Positions 40,570 to 49,313 of a stretch of DNA of 54,863 bases are shown here, one piece after another. A program made the position numbers and the translations under genes. Source of the DNA: Candidatus Bathyarchaeota archaeon (GTDB lineage Archaea > Thermoproteota > Bathyarchaeia > TCS64); NCBI GenBank assembly GCA_018396865.1, contig JAGTRB010000014.1:1-54863 (forward strand). The letters are read 5' to 3'. Below the pieces are notes generated by a model, which saw only the letters and a list, made by a program, of their open reading frames with translations, did no database searches and was not told the DNA's origin. Within the stretch, counting starts at the first letter, position 1. Each line of letters opens with the position of its first letter.

Positions 40570-42362
40570 CTCTCCTCCACCTCCACAGCCCTCCTCTCCC
40601 TGGCCCCCTCAGTCTCCCTCCTGATATCTCTGAACCTCCTCGCTATTGTGAATATCTTCTGCCTTCTGGCCAGGGCTCCAAGCTCGAGGTCCGCCACCCC
40701 CCTGAGGAGGCCCTTCATCAGTTTAACCTCGGCCTTAACGGCCTTGTCAGCTAGGTAGAGGAGCTGGTTGTGGCCCATAGCCTCCAAAACCTCCGGGTTG
40801 TCGCATTTAGAGAGGAGGAGGAGGATGGTGTTGTCCAGGGGGTTCTCCATCTCCCCCTCCCAGTATGGATAGATCCTCGCCGGCTTCCCCCGGTCCAGCA
40901 CCTCCAGCTCGACGGTGTATCTGTCATCCATCTCTGGGTTATAGAAGCGGTCGTATAGGAAGGTTGGCGACCTGACGGCACTGTCACCTTTGAACTCCCT
41001 GAGCTGGAAGTATCCCCTCACGAACTGCCTCTCCATCGAGACCACCTTCCTAGCGGCCTTTAGGGTTCCACCCTCCCTATCCTCTACGAGGGTTGTGAAG
41101 CATGCGTCGTAGGTGAGGGTCCTCCAAGGGGCCCTGAAGGCGTCGGGGTTGACGCTGCTCAGGATGGTCAGGAAGGCCCTGTCGTGTTTAAAGCTAGGAA
41201 GCCTCTCCCCTCCAGGGATTAGACCCCTGGCCTTGGCGTAGGGCATGGCCGCCCTTATGAAGTCTGATGAGGAGGTGTCCTTCGCTATACCCACGATCGT
41301 CACCCCTCTCTTCAGGGCCTCCTCCCTGAGCATCTGGATCAGCATGGCGTTTATAGAGTTGAGATCGACCACTGTCAGCCATGTCTCCCCCTCATCCATC
41401 ATGAGCGGATGGCCCGAAGATTTGTAGAAGATCCTCTCAACGATCATCCAGGCCACTCCCCTCACCCTGAGCCAGTAGTCCCTAACATGCCGCTGAAGCT
41501 CCAGATAGGGGTCCTCACCCCTGAGGCCGTCCTCGACTAGGAGGGCCCTGCCATGCTCCCTGTGCATCCTCTCCAGCCTCACTATCAAGTCCCCTCCAAG
41601 CTCCTCCCCTATGCCAAGCTCCTCGAAGAGCTGCCTCGCCCTAAGCCCGTCGGAGCCTAAAAGCCTCTGGATGGCTGCGTAGGGCAGGTAGCGCCTCCTC
41701 TTGGGCACCCATCCTCCCCCAGAGCCTAGGACTGAGGCTATTCTGAGATCTAGGAGGGTGAGGGGGCCGTAGGGGGTTTCCACGCCGAAGAGGGGCGACT
41801 CCCCACGCCTTAGGAGGAGGCCGAGATCCCTAGATAAGGGACCATATGTTCCAGATAGGGGCCTGTCCAAGAGGAGGAGGCGAACCTTCTCATCCTCCAC
41901 AGCCCTTAGGGCTGTTGTTAACTCCGCCATGGTCATTAGGGCGAAGGGGATCCTCTCAGCTGCTCTTTCAGGATCCTCATCCGATGAAGCGGGGGCGCCA
42001 GCCACGTGAAAGAGATCCTCCGCCCATAGGGGGACTGAGGCGGAGGTTGCTAGATGTCTATCCCTCTCGACGCCCTTGAGGTGGAAGGATATGTCCTCCC
42101 CCACGGTGAAGCCGCATTTAAATCCCGAAGCGCACACATAGAAGAGGAGCATCTCTAGGAGTTCGTCATAGTCCATGGAGCCATCTATCCCAACCGCGGT
42201 GTATTCCCCAGGCTCGAGATAAGCGAGCTTAGATCTTCCTTCACATCCACATTTTATGAAGGATGTGAGCCCCTCCCTCCCCGCAAGTTCCCTTATCCTC
42301 CGAGTCAGGAGGTCTGTCAGGATGGAGGTCTGCCCCCGGAGCCTCTCAGCGATGAATCCCAA
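40566..42362 (-). CDS. NurA-domain nuclease, enlarged
   Basis: 598 residues against about 340-390 for typical NurA. The NurA signature is present: YTAVGIDGSMDYDELLEMLL with the catalytic Asp60 and VRLLLLDRPLSGTYGP with Asp166; ADGSHALEM-like final motifs cannot be fixed by eye, but TWLTVVDLNSINAMLIQMLR and AYLEPG-type segments fit. The protein has long inserts in the middle and a basic, helical C-terminal tail. It should be the 5'-3' nuclease partner of the HerA-like ATPase coded directly downstream. Role: recombination, or possibly defence, as HerA relatives occur in defence loci. Confidence 0.85.
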   Translation of the reverse strand: MGFIAERLRGQTSILTDLLTRRIRELAGREGLTSFIKCGCEGRSKLAYLEPGEYTAVGIDGSMDYDELLEMLLFYVCASGFKCGFTVGEDISFHLKGVERDRHLATSASVPLWAEDLFHVAGAPASSDEDPERAAERIPFALMTMAELTTALRAVEDEKVRLLLLDRPLSGTYGPLSRDLGLLLRRGESPLFGVETPYGPLTLLDLRIASVLGSGGGWVPKRRRYLPYAAIQRLLGSDGLRARQLFEELGIGEELGGDLIVRLERMHREHGRALLVEDGLRGEDPYLELQRHVRDYWLRVRGVAWMIVERIFYKSSGHPLMMDEGETWLTVVDLNSINAMLIQMLREEALKRGVTIVGIAKDTSSSDFIRAAMPYAKARGLIPGGERLPSFKHDRAFLTILSSVNPDAFRAPWRTLTYDACFTTLVEDREGGTLKAARKVVSMERQFVRGYFQLREFKGDSAVRSPTFLYDRFYNPEMDDRYTVELEVLDRGKPARIYPYWEGEMENPLDNTILLLLSKCDNPEVLEAMGHNQLLYLADKAVKAEVKLMKGLLRGVADLELGALARRQKIFTIARRFRDIRRETEGARERRAVEVEER

Positions 42363-42525
42363 CTCAGTTCAAAATCATCGGCCGCATTGATAAACATTTT
42401 AGATATCCTACATCTATAAGTTAAATCGAAGAATTCTATGATTCTAAGAGTCTAAGTTAAAGATATGAATTAAATGATGGGGAAAAGATGCATAGAATAC
42501 GATGATCCTCTCTAGGGTTCATGAA

Positions 42526-43455
42526 TCATCTTTTCCTTAGAGCTGGGAGAGCCCTCTCCACACCCCTTGAGAGTATAAGTCCTAGGATTATCGAGACCAG
42601 GGACTGGCCGAAGAGATCTCTGAAGTAGGAGATGATGGCCACGGGGTACCCCTTTATGAATATGTTGACGAAGAAGTAGACGGTTGACATAACGAAGCCC
42701 GCCGCCGCCAGGATCGCGGCTTGGAGGATTATGCTTCTCTTACGGCCCAAGCCGGCTATGAATCCCTGCAGGCCGTGGGCTAGGACGGTCACAAACCATC
42801 GGGGATAACCCACGAAAAGATCGGCCACAACAGGTCCTATTATTCCAACCAAGCCTCCGACCTTGACGCCGAAGAGGAGGGCTGAGATGTAGATGGCGGT
42901 GTCACCTATGTGGGTGTAGCCTCCCGTCGGGGAAGGGAGCATGATACCGGTGGTTCCCGTGAGAACGGCGGTCAAAGCTGAGAAGAGGGCCGTGAAGGCG
43001 GCCTCCAAGGGGGTTATGAAGGGCCCTCCTTTAACCTCCAACCCCTTAACCCTGAAGCTCATAAGGGAGAAAGAGGCGATTATTACAACCGCTAACACCT
43101 CAATAGCCAAACCGATGGGGGAGAACGGATACCCAAAGATGAACGGAAGGGAAAGTACGGATAAGGCTAGGAGGACCCCAAGGGAAGAAATTAGGCCCCC
43201 CCTCCTCGTATATCCCCTGAAGGCCTCAGCCCCCGCCCATATCATGGCGGCGGAGCACATGGAGGAGAGGGTGAGATAGAGAGCCACCTTAACCCTATCT
43301 GGGTCGGGGAGGCTGATTGAGGAGAGGGGGCTCCCAACCTCCAGGAAGGTCAGGATCGTGCCACCCTGTAGGATAGCCCCAGAGAGCATCAGCAGAGCGG
43401 ATGCCAACCCTATGTAGGCTAATCCCCTGAAGATCCGCTTTTCAACGGACATCAA
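42526..43455 (-). CDS. ECF transporter S component with N-terminal membrane extension
   Basis: 309 residues, about nine to ten membrane segments. The C-terminal half (about 145-300) is ECF_trnsprt-like: FSALTAVLTGTTGIMLPSPT, GGYTHIGDTAIYISALLFG, VKVGGLVGIIGPVVADLFVG and FVTVLAHGLQGFIAGLG. The N-terminal half has four or five helices without a recognised motif, unusual for S components, which are usually about 180-200 residues. Substrate unknown; no EcfA/EcfT genes here. Confidence 0.75.
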   Translation of the reverse strand: MMSVEKRIFRGLAYIGLASALLMLSGAILQGGTILTFLEVGSPLSSISLPDPDRVKVALYLTLSSMCSAAMIWAGAEAFRGYTRRGGLISSLGVLLALSVLSLPFIFGYPFSPIGLAIEVLAVVIIASFSLMSFRVKGLEVKGGPFITPLEAAFTALFSALTAVLTGTTGIMLPSPTGGYTHIGDTAIYISALLFGVKVGGLVGIIGPVVADLFVGYPRWFVTVLAHGLQGFIAGLGRKRSIILQAAILAAAGFVMSTVYFFVNIFIKGYPVAIISYFRDLFGQSLVSIILGLILSRGVERALPALRKR

Positions 43456-43592
43456 ATATTATAGTTTAAACTAATATATTAACCTACCGAGCCGGTCCCA
43501 GCCCACCAGACCCGAAAGATGTCACATCAGGGGACGCCTACAGAGCGGTTATCAATTTTTAAAAACTCGTATCACAACTCTTAATGATCCTC

Positions 43593-44354
43593 ATGGTACA
43601 GTTGGCTGAGATCAGCTGGACGGATGCCGAGGAGCTCTTTAAGCGGAACGATGTGGCCCTGATCCCGGTTGGGAGCACAGAGCAGCATGGGCCCCACAAC
43701 CCACTGGGGACGGACCACCTAGTGGCTGGAGCCCTGAGCAAGGTCGTGGGCGAGAGAACGGGTGTAGTCGTTCTTCCAACCATACCGGTCGGGGTCTCGG
43801 AGCATCACAGGCACTTCCCCGGAACCCTCTGGGTTCCCCCCTCCGCCTTTAGGGAGTATGTTAAGGCCGTAGCCCTCTCGGCGGCAAGCCACGGGGCTAG
43901 GAAGATCGTCTTCATAAACGGCCATGGAGGAAACACCGCCTCCCTGATTGAGGTTGCTGGAGAGCTCAGGAGGACGTATAAGGTCTTCTCGGCGGTCATA
44001 ATGGCCTTTCCGCCTGGAATGACTGGCCACGCAGGGGCTGGAGAGACTAGTGTGAACCTTTACCTCCATGGAGGGCTTGTGAGGATGGATAGAGCCGTGG
44101 ACACGAGGCAGAAGGAGAGGCTGGGATCCCTAAAGATGGAGGGATTGGGCAGGGTTGGACCAGCCCAGTTCCCATGGGATACAATAGATCTCTCCGATAC
44201 GGGTGTCCTCGGCGCGGCGGGTGAAGTAATAGCCTCGACAAAGGCCTCTGAGGAGGAGGGGAGGAGGCTCATGGAGCCATACATAGAGGAGATCTGCAGA
44301 TTCATCGAGGAGCTTAGGGCGGCGAAGGTGGAGGAACTCATAAGTAAACCATAG
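43593..44354 (+). CDS. Creatininase-family amidohydrolase
   Basis: About 253 residues. The metal-binding region ALIPVGSTEQHGPHNPLGTD, then VLPTIPVGVSEHHRHFPGTL, KIVFINGHGGNTASLIEVAG and MTGHAGAGETSVNLYLHGG, are the family motifs (E-Q-H, D, H, E). Members hydrolyse cyclic amides or N-acyl amide bonds, including MftE-type peptide cleavage and ArfB-type formamide hydrolysis. ATG at 43593 is preferred because TTTTTAAAAA at 43555-43564 puts the transcription start near 43587, past the ATG at 43584. Stands alone. Confidence 0.85.
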   Translation: MVQLAEISWTDAEELFKRNDVALIPVGSTEQHGPHNPLGTDHLVAGALSKVVGERTGVVVLPTIPVGVSEHHRHFPGTLWVPPSAFREYVKAVALSAASHGARKIVFINGHGGNTASLIEVAGELRRTYKVFSAVIMAFPPGMTGHAGAGETSVNLYLHGGLVRMDRAVDTRQKERLGSLKMEGLGRVGPAQFPWDTIDLSDTGVLGAAGEVIASTKASEEEGRRLMEPYIEEICRFIEELRAAKVEELISKP

Positions 44355-44707
44355 AGAGTTGAAGGCGTTAAATACCAAATCCGTCCAAAACTCATCTAGG
44401 CATATTTCCCTTTCAAGGATTAACTCTAACCCTTTGATACAGAGCCTAAGATAACAAAGGCCCCTGATATCTAGAAGGGAAGGGGGTGGAGGCTTTGAAG
44501 AACCCTCTAGGAGGGGGAGATCAACCCTCGCCTTAAGACTGACTTATGAGGTGAAAAGATCGAACTTTTTTGAGAGGGTGATTCCATTCTTCTGTTGAAG
44601 TTCTATTATGCTATAGTCGTTTTTTGATAGAAGCTCTTTGAGAAAGCCTGTTTAGGGTATGGTGCCAGAATATTGATTGATGCGTCTGGGAAATTTGTGA
44701 GTTCCTT
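44355..44707. other. Intergenic region upstream of the YHS gene
   Basis: No gene or conserved structure recognised in about 350 bp. The promoter elements of the YHS gene follow directly. Confidence 0.35.
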
Positions 44708-44737
44708 AAATATATCTTATTAAGATATATTTATAAA
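44708..44737 (+). promoter_or_regulatory. Perfect 12-bp palindrome overlapping TATA box of the YHS gene
   Basis: AAATATATCTTA (44708-44719) and its exact reverse complement TAAGATATATTT (44721-44732) flank a single T. The right arm runs into TTTATAAAG (44731-44739), a TATA box about 45 nt before the ATG at 44780. A dimeric repressor bound here would block TBP. The neighbouring PadR-like, TRASH-carrying regulator is the natural candidate. Confidence 0.75.
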
Positions 44738-44779
44738 GACCTGCTTGCTGAAGAATATCGGTAAGGGAGTGAAAGTTAA

Positions 44780-44932
44780 ATGGCTAAAGACCCGGTCTGT
44801 GGAATGAACGTCGACGAGAGAACGGCCAAATATAAGTCAGAATATAAGGGCAAGTTCTACTACTTCTGCTGTGGACGTTGCAAGGAAACCTTCGACAAAA
44901 ACCCAGCCAAATATGCAAGCGGACATATGTAG
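44780..44932 (+). CDS. YHS-domain metal-binding mini-protein
   Basis: 50 residues: MAKDPVCGMNVDERTAKYKS, then EYKGKFYYFCCGRCKETFDK, then NPAKYASGHM. DPVCGM and FCCGRCKETF with NPAKY are the complete YHS signature, found in copper- and mercury-handling proteins and at the ends of metal ATPases. As a stand-alone domain it could be a cytosolic copper chaperone or buffer. GGGAG precedes the ATG, and a T-run at 44966-44971 may end the message. No metal ATPase is next to it. Confidence 0.88.
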   Translation: MAKDPVCGMNVDERTAKYKSEYKGKFYYFCCGRCKETFDKNPAKYASGHM

Positions 44933-45309
44933 CACTAGAGAGCCAAAAACTAAAAATATCTCTCATTTTTTGTTATAACATAGAGTGATTTAGATCCCCC
45001 ACTCTTTAGACTCCTATGATATGATCTCATAGATTGGGAGAAAAGTTGAGTATACTCTCACCTAGAAGGATGAGCTCTCCATGGTGGTATTCCCTACTTT
45101 TGATTGCCAAAGTCTTCGCGACTTGGATATATGCCACATCCTCCATGATACCCTTATGACCCTCTACCCAGAGCTTAGCAGCTAATGCAAATGCGGTTGG
45201 ATCGGGCTCTAGCTTGATTATCCGATTGTTTTAGCAGGTTGGTCAGAGTAATCTCAACAATCTACATACCTTCCCCGAAGTTTTATAGATGGCTAGAAGT
45301 TGACTTGCT

Positions 45310-45342
45310 TCCCCCGAGTTTTGGGGGAGTGTCGTCTTTAAA
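45310..45342 (+). promoter_or_regulatory. Inverted repeat and TATA box of the PadR-TRASH gene
   Basis: TCCCCC (45310-45315) and GGGGGA (45323-45328) form a 6-bp inverted repeat with a 7-nt centre, ending a few bases before TTTAAATA at 45335-45342. This TATA box would start transcription near 45366, so the ATG at 45345 cannot be used and the ATG at 45381 is the start. The repeat may be an operator in the BRE region; it does not match the palindrome of the YHS gene. Confidence 0.5.
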
Positions 45343-45380
45343 TAATGTTATCATCTTTTGAAATATGTGTGGCTTGTAGG

Positions 45381-45842
45381 ATGAAGTTGGTTGATATTGA
45401 AGAACTCATCTCGGACTTCGCAAGGTTCTACATACTCGTCATCCTATATGAGGGCCCAGCTCACGGCTACAGCATCCTGAGGAAGTTCAGAGCAAGGGTT
45501 GGCAGGCCAATAAGCCCGGGCGTCGTCTACCCGTTCCTCCAGAGGCTGCAAGAGAGGGGCCTTCTAACATATACGGTGCGTCCCGTGGGGAAGAAGGAGA
45601 GGAAGCTATACTCCCTCACAGAGGAGGGTGTAAGCTTCTGCAATCAGCTGTTCAGAAGGTTTTCAAGCCTTGTATCAACAGCCATTGAGCCAAGCCTGGA
45701 GACCTGCGCCAACTGCGGATGCAAGATATATGAAGGGGGGTACACTGAGGTGATAAACGGCGTTGAGAAGGCCTTCTGCTGCGTCCACTGCGCTGAAGCC
45801 TATAAGAGGATGTTGAAACATCAGGGCCACTTGGAGATTTGA
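45381..45842 (+). CDS. PadR-like transcription regulator with C-terminal TRASH metal-sensing domain
   Basis: About 153 residues. The winged helix is PadR-like: FYILVILYEGPAHGYSILRK, then ISPGVVYPFLQRLQERGLLT and KLYSLTEEGVSFCNQLF. The C-terminal 40 residues, ETCANCGCKIYEGGYTEVIN followed by EKAFCCVHCAEAYKRM, have the C-x2-C ... C-C-x2-C spacing of TRASH domains that bind copper or other soft metals. The fusion resembles the logic of archaeal CopR/CopT regulators although the DNA-binding part is of another type. It probably controls the YHS gene 400 bp upstream and itself. Confidence 0.82.
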   Translation: MKLVDIEELISDFARFYILVILYEGPAHGYSILRKFRARVGRPISPGVVYPFLQRLQERGLLTYTVRPVGKKERKLYSLTEEGVSFCNQLFRRFSSLVSTAIEPSLETCANCGCKIYEGGYTEVINGVEKAFCCVHCAEAYKRMLKHQGHLEI

Positions 45843-46254
45843 GTGACCCTAATCATATCCTGGGCTTACAAATAGGGCCAGCACGACCTCCTATGGGGGA
45901 GCAGCAAAATTCGGGGCTCTTCTCCTCATTGCCTAGCCTATGAGATTCCTCGATGATGGAGATTATCCCAGCTAAGTGAAGGGATATTGCTCTTTATGGG
46001 GGATATCCTCAACGATTTGAATGATGTACTTAACGGTAAGAATTAAGCTTTGAACATCATGATCCTTCTGGTTGGAGGCTTTATGCATAGTTGAAATAAT
46101 GTCGTTGATTCTGATGTAGAAATAATTTTGGACATTATCTTGGTTTGCGGGGCTAAATTTGTTTAAAAATGAAATTGTGAGTGTTTTAAATTAATTAGTT
46201 TAAGTGAAAGTTAGCCCTAAAATCATTTAGTGTTGAGTGTTTATGGTTTTATAT
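45843..46254. other. Intergenic region between convergent genes
   Basis: About 410 bp without a recognisable gene. It becomes AT-rich toward the transporter stop, with TTTAAA runs that may act as transcription ends. Confidence 0.35.
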
Positions 46255-47715
46255 TCATTTTGGCATAATGGGCATCTGGATGTATATTAATAGGATGGCT
46301 ATGGCAAGGGTTGGTATCGAGACTATGGCACCCTTCTTCATCCATTCGAGGAATGTTATGTGAGATCTTCTTTCTCTCTCTAGCATCCCCGCCGCCACTA
46401 TGTTGGCTGTACTCCCTATGAGCGTGAGGTTCCCGAAGAAGGTACCAGCGAAGAGTATGGACCACCAGAGGGGGAAGGTGTAAACTCCCTTTACGCCCAG
46501 GCTTTGAATTATAGGAGCGAACATAGCCACCGCGAGGACATTATCCAGGAAGGCGCTTAGGACAGCAGCCATCGGGGTGAAGGAGAGGAGTATCCCTGTC
46601 TCGCTCCCTCCCGAGGAGTATAGGAGACCTTCTGCAAGACGCTCGGTTACCCCGACATATTGTAAGGTGCCCACCGATGCGAAGAGGAGGGTGAAGAAGA
46701 TCAGGGTTCTCCAGTCCACCCTCCTCTCGATGATCTCCCTACCCCTCTCGAGGTCGATCAGCAGGGCTACTGCCGCCGATGCCATCGCTGTGCCAAGCAG
46801 CAACGTATTCCTCTCTAGATGGAATAGCTCCTCTAAGGGGTGATGCAAGGCAAGGAAGAGGATAGTTCCTATGAATAGGATCCATGAGGCCAGGTTATGC
46901 TTCGAAAGCACCGCTTCTTCTCTTTCCCTATCTAAAGAAGACTCCATGGAGTAGATTTTTTGCGGGAATGTCGTTTCCCATTCCTCTACTGATGGTCCCT
47001 CTGAAACTGTGGATAATGCTTTATCCATCTCCTGAATATCTTTTGAAAATATTCTCATGGAGATGAATATGGTGATAAACAGCGCGGTGATGGATATCGG
47101 CGTAGCCCATCTTATAAAGTCTACGAAGGAGAATCCACCCTTGAAGGCTATAAGAACACCCACGGGATTACCAATTGCTGTAGCGCTGCTGCCTATATTC
47201 GTGGCGAAAACGAGCATTATTATGAATGGAATTGGATTCAGCTTATGCCTGCCAGTTATCTGAAGCATCATCGCTGTCATGAATAGGATGGATGTAACTT
47301 CATCCACCAAGGCTGCGAAGAAGGCAGCCGCCAACATCATGATAAACATAAGCCTCTTCGCATGAAGGCCAGTAGTATAAATGATCCTGTTGACCAGCCT
47401 CTCGAAGAAACCTTCTTCCTCTAGAAAACCTATAACCGTCATCATACTGATTAGAAAGAGTATGACATCGAAGGATGCGAATTCTATTACATGAGGAATA
47501 TCCACAACACCTAATGCGAGGAGGACCGCAATGGCAAAGAAAGCGAATCCTATCCTGTAGCGCCAAAAGAGGATTGTGGCATAGGTTTTGAAGCCGAATA
47601 AGGAGACCGCGATGATCTGCTTAGTATCTAGACCTAAGAGAAATGATACAACTGCAGTCGCAATAGTTAAGATGAAGAGAGATACTTCCCTCATCCTGTT
47701 TTTTATGATTGACAT
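46255..47715 (-). CDS. ArsB/NhaD-type ion transporter
   Basis: 486 residues, about 11-12 membrane helices. FFAALVDEVTSILFMTAMML, NIGSSATAIGNPVGVLIAF and GNLTLIGSTANIVAAGML are the twin conserved loops of the ArsB/NhaD/CitM superfamily; VLSAFLDNVLAVAMFAPII gives the Asp-Asn pair of the second half. A charged cytoplasmic loop (about 220-265) sits between the halves. Substrate may be Na+/H+, arsenite or a dicarboxylate; no arsenic genes are near, so NhaD-like is slightly preferred. It lies 5 bp after the channel-like gene on the same strand, so the two form an operon. Confidence 0.85.
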   Translation of the reverse strand: MSIIKNRMREVSLFILTIATAVVSFLLGLDTKQIIAVSLFGFKTYATILFWRYRIGFAFFAIAVLLALGVVDIPHVIEFASFDVILFLISMMTVIGFLEEEGFFERLVNRIIYTTGLHAKRLMFIMMLAAAFFAALVDEVTSILFMTAMMLQITGRHKLNPIPFIIMLVFATNIGSSATAIGNPVGVLIAFKGGFSFVDFIRWATPISITALFITIFISMRIFSKDIQEMDKALSTVSEGPSVEEWETTFPQKIYSMESSLDREREEAVLSKHNLASWILFIGTILFLALHHPLEELFHLERNTLLLGTAMASAAVALLIDLERGREIIERRVDWRTLIFFTLLFASVGTLQYVGVTERLAEGLLYSSGGSETGILLSFTPMAAVLSAFLDNVLAVAMFAPIIQSLGVKGVYTFPLWWSILFAGTFFGNLTLIGSTANIVAAGMLERERRSHITFLEWMKKGAIVSIPTLAIAILLIYIQMPIMPK

Positions 47716-47720
47716 AGAGG

Positions 47721-48740
47721 TCAGCTCTCCTTACTTTTACATTTGATCACATATCTCTCGTCCATCTTTGAGATCCACGTGTCGTAACCGAGATTTGTAA
47801 GCAGCATCATCACCTCGCCCCATGGAAATGTAAGGGGTTCTAGGACGATGATATGATATCCTCCGTAGACGGGGGATACCTGACCCTTCTCACCCACGAT
47901 CTCCTTGAGCTTGGAGGGGACATCCTCGACGGGTCCAGTGAGCTCCTCCATCAAGGCCGTCCTCACCCTAACCAGCTCCTCTATCCTAGCCTTATGGTCG
48001 GCTAGGCTCGCCTCGAGCTCTTTTACCCTGTCTCTAAGGAACTGGAGCTCCGCCGCCTCCCCAACCCTCTCGACCGCCCCCCTCGCTCCACTAATCCACC
48101 TCTCAGCATTCCTCGCGACGAGGTCCTTGAAGCCCCATCCCAGAGCTATCCCAAGCCCAACACCCACTCCAATGGCGACCCCCCACGCCAGGGCGTTAGC
48201 GAAGATATAGAGTATTGAGACATCGACCTTCATTATGGAGAGGGCGACGATGGCCACGGCGAAGTAAAGGATGAGCCTGAAGCCCAATATCACTACCCCG
48301 GCGTACTCAACCCTAGCCTCCAAGCTGGCAGCCCTCGAAAGATCAGCGACGAAGTCAACGGCCACCAAGCCTATGACGAGTATTAGGATCCCGCCTATGA
48401 GGCTGGGGAGGTACTGAACAGCGGCCGTCACGAAGGGCTGAAGGGCCTTAAACCCCATTATATCTATAGCAACGAGGAGGGAGCCAATGTAAACAAGCCA
48501 TCTAACAGTAAGGTCTAATAAGAGGCCTAGGGCGATGCCGGAGCGGTCCAATGCCCTACCAAGGAAGGTCTTTCTGAAGGACTCCTCGATCTTCATCCTC
48601 CTTATAAGGCTTGAAGCACCTTTCCCGAGGAGGCGCCCAAACCCCCAACCAACCCCGAGGACTATGAGGGCCCCCACTATCTTAGGCGTCGCTTCAACGA
48701 GGGCGTACCAAAAGTTCTCTAGGATCCCGATGAGCTGCAT
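47721..48740 (-). CDS. Mechanosensitive-channel-like membrane protein with coiled coil
   Basis: 339 residues. Paired conserved TM-helix repeats of the MscS-associated type (IVGALIVLGVGWGFGRLLGK; LIGGILILVIGLVAVDFVAD; GVAIGVGVGLGIALGWGFKD) occupy about 15-215. A coiled coil (FLRDRVKELEASLADHKARI) and a soluble C-terminal domain of 70 residues ending ERYVIKCKSKES follow. There is no canonical MscS beta domain, so it may sense osmotic stress or scaffold rather than conduct. First gene of the operon with the ArsB/NhaD-type transporter. Confidence 0.78.
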   Translation of the reverse strand: MQLIGILENFWYALVEATPKIVGALIVLGVGWGFGRLLGKGASSLIRRMKIEESFRKTFLGRALDRSGIALGLLLDLTVRWLVYIGSLLVAIDIMGFKALQPFVTAAVQYLPSLIGGILILVIGLVAVDFVADLSRAASLEARVEYAGVVILGFRLILYFAVAIVALSIMKVDVSILYIFANALAWGVAIGVGVGLGIALGWGFKDLVARNAERWISGARGAVERVGEAAELQFLRDRVKELEASLADHKARIEELVRVRTALMEELTGPVEDVPSKLKEIVGEKGQVSPVYGGYHIIVLEPLTFPWGEVMMLLTNLGYDTWISKMDERYVIKCKSKES

Positions 48741-49313
48741 AGGGTGCTCTGAACCAATTTCCCGGCCAGCTAATAAAAAGTTTCTTCATCAAGGAAATAG
48801 AACGCGATCCGTCCAGATCTCGACCGATTCTACTGACCGTGGGGAAACGCGAAATCTCAGCCAGTATACTACCCTCTAGGCTTATGGTTCTGGGTTATAT
48901 AATCGACGGTGCCCCCTCAGGTCATTTGTCTCGCCAGTCCCTTCCCTTTCTCTCCCAGTTCGTGGTCTTACCCATGAGGGAGTTATGTTCTCTATCCACC
49001 GTCGCTGTCAACAATATATCCATCCTGGAATCGGTGGTTCTCATAGCTCAGCTGGCATTCCTCCGTATATCGTTCAAACAACTATGAGGACTAGACCCTA
49101 CCGCTGAGGAAGTGATTTTAAAGGTAAAGCTCTGGTTAAATATAGAGAACTTACCGTAAACCATCTTTATTAGAAAACTCCGTGGTAAAATCGATTAACC
49201 GCTGGATCTAATTTTATTTTTTAAACTACGTAGCGGAAAACTAACCATTAGCTGCTGGGTTCTCCAGCTAATTATAATAGCGGATTTTCTGACGATTTGC
49301 CTAATAGAAGATT
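48741..49313. other. Intergenic region with a long-loop hairpin
   Basis: No convincing gene. A plus-strand frame 48839-49087 (GTG start, 82 residues) lacks protein-like features. CTCATAG (49040-49046) and CTATGAG (49082-49088) pair over a 35-nt loop that contains a TAGCTCAGCTGG stretch like a tRNA D-arm. The rest up to 49313 is AT-rich. Confidence 0.35.

Noticed and set aside
48839-49087. Plus-strand 82-codon frame starting at GTG
   Set aside because: No family pattern or ribosome-binding site; its last bases are part of a hairpin. Kept only as an intergenic note.
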